64,000 bases of DNA from NCBI GenBank assembly GCA_965197825.1, contig CBDANW010000003.1:744001-808000 (forward strand). The letters are read 5' to 3'. How positions within the stretch are numbered: position 1 is the stretch's first letter; each line of letters opens with the position of its first letter. Made by a program: the position numbers and the translations under genes. Positions 61,225 through 64,000 of the stretch are shown one piece after another. The notes under the pieces were generated by a model. It was not told the DNA's origin and searched no databases. It was given only the letters and a program-made list of their open reading frames with translations. The stretch comes from CBDANW01 sp965197825 (GTDB lineage Bacteria; Acidobacteriota; Vicinamibacteria; Marinacidobacterales; DATDRI01).

Positions 61225-62733
61225 GTGGTTCGCATAAAAAACGAACACGACCTCGAAACACTCCGCCAGATAGCTCTCCTCGTTGATAACGAGAACCAGC
61301 GCCTCGTCAATGAAAACGTTCGTCTGCGAGTGGAACTGGCGAGACTCCATGGTGTGCCGGAAACGGAGCAACTTGAACTGTCGGTTCTCAAGCAACTACA
61401 GGAAAAGCGAGAGAGCATTTTCCGCATCGACGAAAAGCGGACCCGGAAGAAAACGAAGGCTAAAAAGAACAAGAAGAAAGGGCACGGCCCGCGCGAACAG
61501 CCTCATCTTCCCGTGGTCGACAAAGTAATCGAACTCGCCGAGACAGAGAAAAAGTGCTCGGTGTGCGACGGCGAGATGGCGGGTCAATACGAGGAATCGG
61601 AAGTGGTGACGGTGGTGAAGCGGAGCTTCGTCATCGAACGGCATTTGCGGAAAAAGTACCGCTGCCGATGTAACGCGAACGTCGTCACCGCACCGGCGGC
61701 GACGAAGCTTCAGCCCGGAGGCCGCTACTCGGTGGAGTTCGCGACCGAAGTGGCCATCAGCAAGTACCTGGACCATATGCCTCTCGAGCGCCAGGTTCGG
61801 ATGATGCGCCGCGAAGGGCTAGATATCGACAGCCAGACGCTGTGGGACCAGCTGAACGTACTGGCACGTCATCTGAATCCGGTGTACGACGCTCTGGGAG
61901 AGAAGGTTTTGGAGTCACCCGTCATCCACGCCGACGAAACGCGGTGGCCTCTGATGGGCTCGATGAAGAAGTCGGCGGGCACGGTGTGGGGCGTTTCGAG
62001 TCCGGACATCGCGTACTACCGAATGCTGCCGACGAAATCGACGGAAGATGGCCAAAAGGTGCTGGGGACCTACTCCGGCATCGCGGTTGTGGACGGCTAC
62101 GCGGTGTACGAGGTGCTAGCTCGTGCCGGTCCAGACGGCTACGCGGCTCGTGCCGGTCCACAGTTTCGTCTCGCCCACTGCTGGGCGCACGTGAAAAGAA
62201 AGTTCGACGAAGCCAGCGAGCACTACCCGCAAGCTTGCTCCGAAGTGCTTCGTTTGATCGGAGAGCTGTACGAAGTCGAACGCGAGGTCCCGGGTCCGTT
62301 TCCCGGCGATGAAAAAGCTCAGAAACTGAGACTTCGTTTACGCAAGCAACGTTCGCAGCGGATCTTGAAAGCGATTCGGCAATGGGGCGAGAGCCAAAGA
62401 GGATTGCCGCGAAGCGACTTCGGCAAGGCGGTCCGCTACATGCTGGAGAGATGGGAGACACTCACGCTGTTCGCCGAAAACCCTCTCGTCTGGCTTGACA
62501 ACAATCACGCCGAGCGCGCCCTGAGGGAACCTGTCGTCGGTCGCAAAAATCACTACGGCAGTCGATCGAAACGCGGAACCGACGTCGCAGCGCTGTTCTA
62601 CACCCTGTGCGAGACCGCGAAGCTTCAGAACGTCGACCCCAGGGCCTACATGCTCGAAGCGGCCTACGCCGCCATCAACCAGCCAGGAACCGTGTTACTC
62701 CCCGACGCCCTACGCGACAACTCCGCTGCGTAG
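61225..62733 (+). CDS. tnpC: IS66 transposase TnpC
   Basis: A 502-residue transposase: leucine-zipper N-terminus (LETLRQIALLVDNENQRLVN), zinc-finger block CSVCDGEMAGQYEES, and the DDE triad in VIHADETRWPLMG, GIAVVDGYAVYEV and NHAERALREPVVGRKNH. After the second Asp, the segment ARAGPDGYAARAGPQFRLAH contains a short tandem duplication (GCTCGTGCCGGTCCA at 62120 and 62147), a nine-residue insertion not usual in the family. It may or may not affect activity. Confidence 0.92.
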   Translation: MVRIKNEHDLETLRQIALLVDNENQRLVNENVRLRVELARLHGVPETEQLELSVLKQLQEKRESIFRIDEKRTRKKTKAKKNKKKGHGPREQPHLPVVDKVIELAETEKKCSVCDGEMAGQYEESEVVTVVKRSFVIERHLRKKYRCRCNANVVTAPAATKLQPGGRYSVEFATEVAISKYLDHMPLERQVRMMRREGLDIDSQTLWDQLNVLARHLNPVYDALGEKVLESPVIHADETRWPLMGSMKKSAGTVWGVSSPDIAYYRMLPTKSTEDGQKVLGTYSGIAVVDGYAVYEVLARAGPDGYAARAGPQFRLAHCWAHVKRKFDEASEHYPQACSEVLRLIGELYEVEREVPGPFPGDEKAQKLRLRLRKQRSQRILKAIRQWGESQRGLPRSDFGKAVRYMLERWETLTLFAENPLVWLDNNHAERALREPVVGRKNHYGSRSKRGTDVAALFYTLCETAKLQNVDPRAYMLEAAYAAINQPGTVLLPDALRDNSAA

Positions 62734-64000
62734 CTTCTCCTCCGAATCGCGACGTTCCAACCCGCTCCAGTAGGGCACGGCGAGGAGTTACACTTGTTCG
62801 CGTTGCGGTTTGACCCAGAAGGTGAGATTCCCGCTATAGCTGTAGATCGTTCCCTGCTTGATGAAAATCTTGCCGGAGAACGTAACCTCCATCAAGTTGT
62901 TCTCGAGGTATCTGAAGCTGTCGTCACGGCGCCTCAGTTGGGAGTAGATCTGCGGCGCCCGCTCTTCGGCGTCATCGGTCAGCGCTGACGGATCGCGAAT
63001 TGTCTTCGGTGTCAGCGTTTTATCGCCTTCGGTGACGATGGGAGGTGCCTGGAGTCTCAGCGTCTGATCGTGTGCGCGCCGCGATCGACTTCTCCGCTCT
63101 TTTCGGGGCTCGGTGCGTTCCTCGTAAGGAGGTTCGGCCGGGGGCTCGGTGCGGTGCTCTCTTGTGCCTGGAGTGAAGAGATCGCCGCCTGCGCTAGACA
63201 TGGCCTTCGAACGCGCGATCTCGTTGAGGGGCTGATCGGGAATCGCCGGATCGGTTAGTCGCACGATGGTGCGGGCGACAGGCTGGTCGTTCACGTCAGG
63301 CACGTCGGGTGTTCCCGAGTCCTTCCCTCCCTGGTCGTCCTCCCTGGGCTCCACGGGCTCAGTGGCCTGAGGAGGTGGGGGAGGCGTCGCGGGCTCGATG
63401 GGCGCGGTTTTGGAGCCGGGGAGCGTAGGGTCGTCGTCGAAAGGAGGAGGCGTGTCGGTTTCGTTGACGTTCGCGGTCGAATCGTTGAGGGCGGTCAGAA
63501 TCTGCTCGGGGTCGATGTCGTCCAGCGTGAGCATAGGCGGCGCTCCGGCATCTTGCTCGTGCGAGCGTGCCCCGATGTCGTCCAAGGGCGCGGTTCCGTC
63601 TCCCTTTTCGGCCGAGATCTTGGCCTGCACCCGCTTGACCATGATGTGGGTGCCCGCCTTGCGGTACTGAAAGATGGCGTTGTAATGCTGTCCTTTCTTC
63701 ACGTAGATATTGCCGAGATAGAAATTGATCTTCTGATTGTCCGGTTTAAGGTCCAGCGCCTTCAAGAACGCCGCTTCGGCTTGATCGAGAGAGCCCAGCT
63801 TGAAAGAAATGAGGGCGTGGTTGAAGTGAAGGATGTAGGAGTCGGGATTGCCGTCGATGAGGGCGCGATAGATGCTCGCCGACTCGTTGTATTTCTCGCG
63901 CTTGAAATAGACGAGCCCCAGCAGGTTCAGGACGCGTTGATCGGCGGGTCGCATGCGGCGCGCGGCTTCGAGCTCGCGTTCGGCAACCGTAAAATTACGC

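Larger units (their letters stand above)
60411..62791 (+). mobile_element. IS66-family element (2381 bp) in AIM24 gene
   Basis: Ends GTAACTCCTCGCCGTG at 60411 and its complement at 62776-62791, starting with GTAA as usual for IS66. It carries the canonical three genes tnpA, tnpB and tnpC in order. The 8-bp flanks, CCTTCTTC and ACTTGTTC, match at only five positions, so the target duplication has diverged or one flank was swapped; the host frame continues across it nevertheless. Confidence 0.88.
59960..64000 (-). pseudogene. TPR-AIM24 protein split by IS66; runs off window
   Basis: The 5' part (window end to about 62792) has TPRs (VLNLLGLVYFKREKYNESAS, YILHFNHALISFKLGSLDQA), a 170-residue Pro/Glu/Asp-rich linker, then the start of an AIM24 domain (NNLMEVTFSGKIFIKQGTIY, NLTFWVKPQREQV). 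The IS66 interrupts here. The 3' part (60410-59960) carries on with EEGATPLVIVSGTGRLLLTD, GEEIFVEPSHLLACQE, LAIEGTGLIALSVQT and the normal C-terminus. The 3' part is too short alone and has no start. The gene starts beyond position 64000. AIM24 proteins have an unknown envelope or trafficking role. Confidence 0.85.

Noticed and set aside
60403..62799. A perfect target duplication for the IS66 element
   Set aside because: CCTTCTTC and ACTTGTTC agree at only five of eight positions; reported as imperfect, not as a clean duplication.
1..64000. CRISPR arrays, prophage modules, tRNA or rRNA genes
   Set aside because: No regularly spaced repeats, no phage structural or integrase genes, and no cloverleaf or rRNA core sequence were found on reading both strands.

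Overview
The window is a GC-rich chromosomal segment from a Gram-negative bacterium. It carries an Oar-like TonB-dependent receptor with an N-terminal carboxypeptidase-regulatory domain, a GWxTD-domain protein, a PpiD-type periplasmic isomerase, DUF4388/receiver/PilZ and FHA proteins, and a complete mreBCD-mrdA-rodA shape operon. This gene set is most like Acidobacteriota, but there is no rRNA or ribosomal protein gene here to prove it, so the assignment is inference.

Layout. 0-7.5 kb: GWxTD protein, a frameshifted MTA/SAH deaminase, and a leftward nucleoside-salvage cluster (ribokinase, two secreted nucleoside hydrolases, a ten-helix GRP/ureide-type permease). A third nucleoside hydrolase lies at 46.5-47.5 kb. 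7.5-18 kb: an IS256-family element, the TonB receptor with a clear promoter and terminator, a TPR protein, a MacB remnant, STAS, PpiD and FecR proteins. 18-25.6 kb: a diguanylate cyclase gene split by an IS630 element, then the rod-shape operon. 25.6-33.6 kb: a head-to-head scar of sucD and NHL remnants, a peroxide-defence block (tpx; perR-like, rubrerythrin, CCG-type Fe-S oxidoreductase, DUF3501) with an operator overlapping its promoter, a possible structured RNA, RNase E/G and a small TPR protein. 33.6-47.5 kb: second IS256-family copy, then mostly housekeeping genes (FHA, mnmA, rnc, GspC-like, antiporter, ggt, ftsB, cutA, a Cys/Met PLP enzyme, thrC). 47.5-64 kb: a heavily damaged region with a DUF4388-REC-PilZ pseudogene carrying an IS-end scar, a frameshifted amidase, a 2.26-kb element with 25-bp terminal inverted repeats and a nested IS, two tandem actin-like ATPases (one broken by a 40-bp palindrome), mobA, a V4R-like gene split by a second copy of the nested IS, VanZ and metallopeptidase genes, and a TPR-AIM24 gene split by an IS66 element.

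The main theme is mobile-element expansion with gene decay. Five full-length IS (two copies each of two IS256-family elements, and one IS630), one IS66, one TIR element, one IS-end remnant and one palindromic micro-insertion lie within 57 kb. At least five host genes are interrupted, several by insertions precise enough that the ancestral reading frame can be rebuilt by removing the element and one target duplication. Other genes carry single-base frameshifts or are truncated without an obvious element. Near-identical IS copies point to recent activity. The most unusual host genes are the tandem actin-like ATPases at 52.3-54.5 kb; no new defence or biosynthetic system is obvious.
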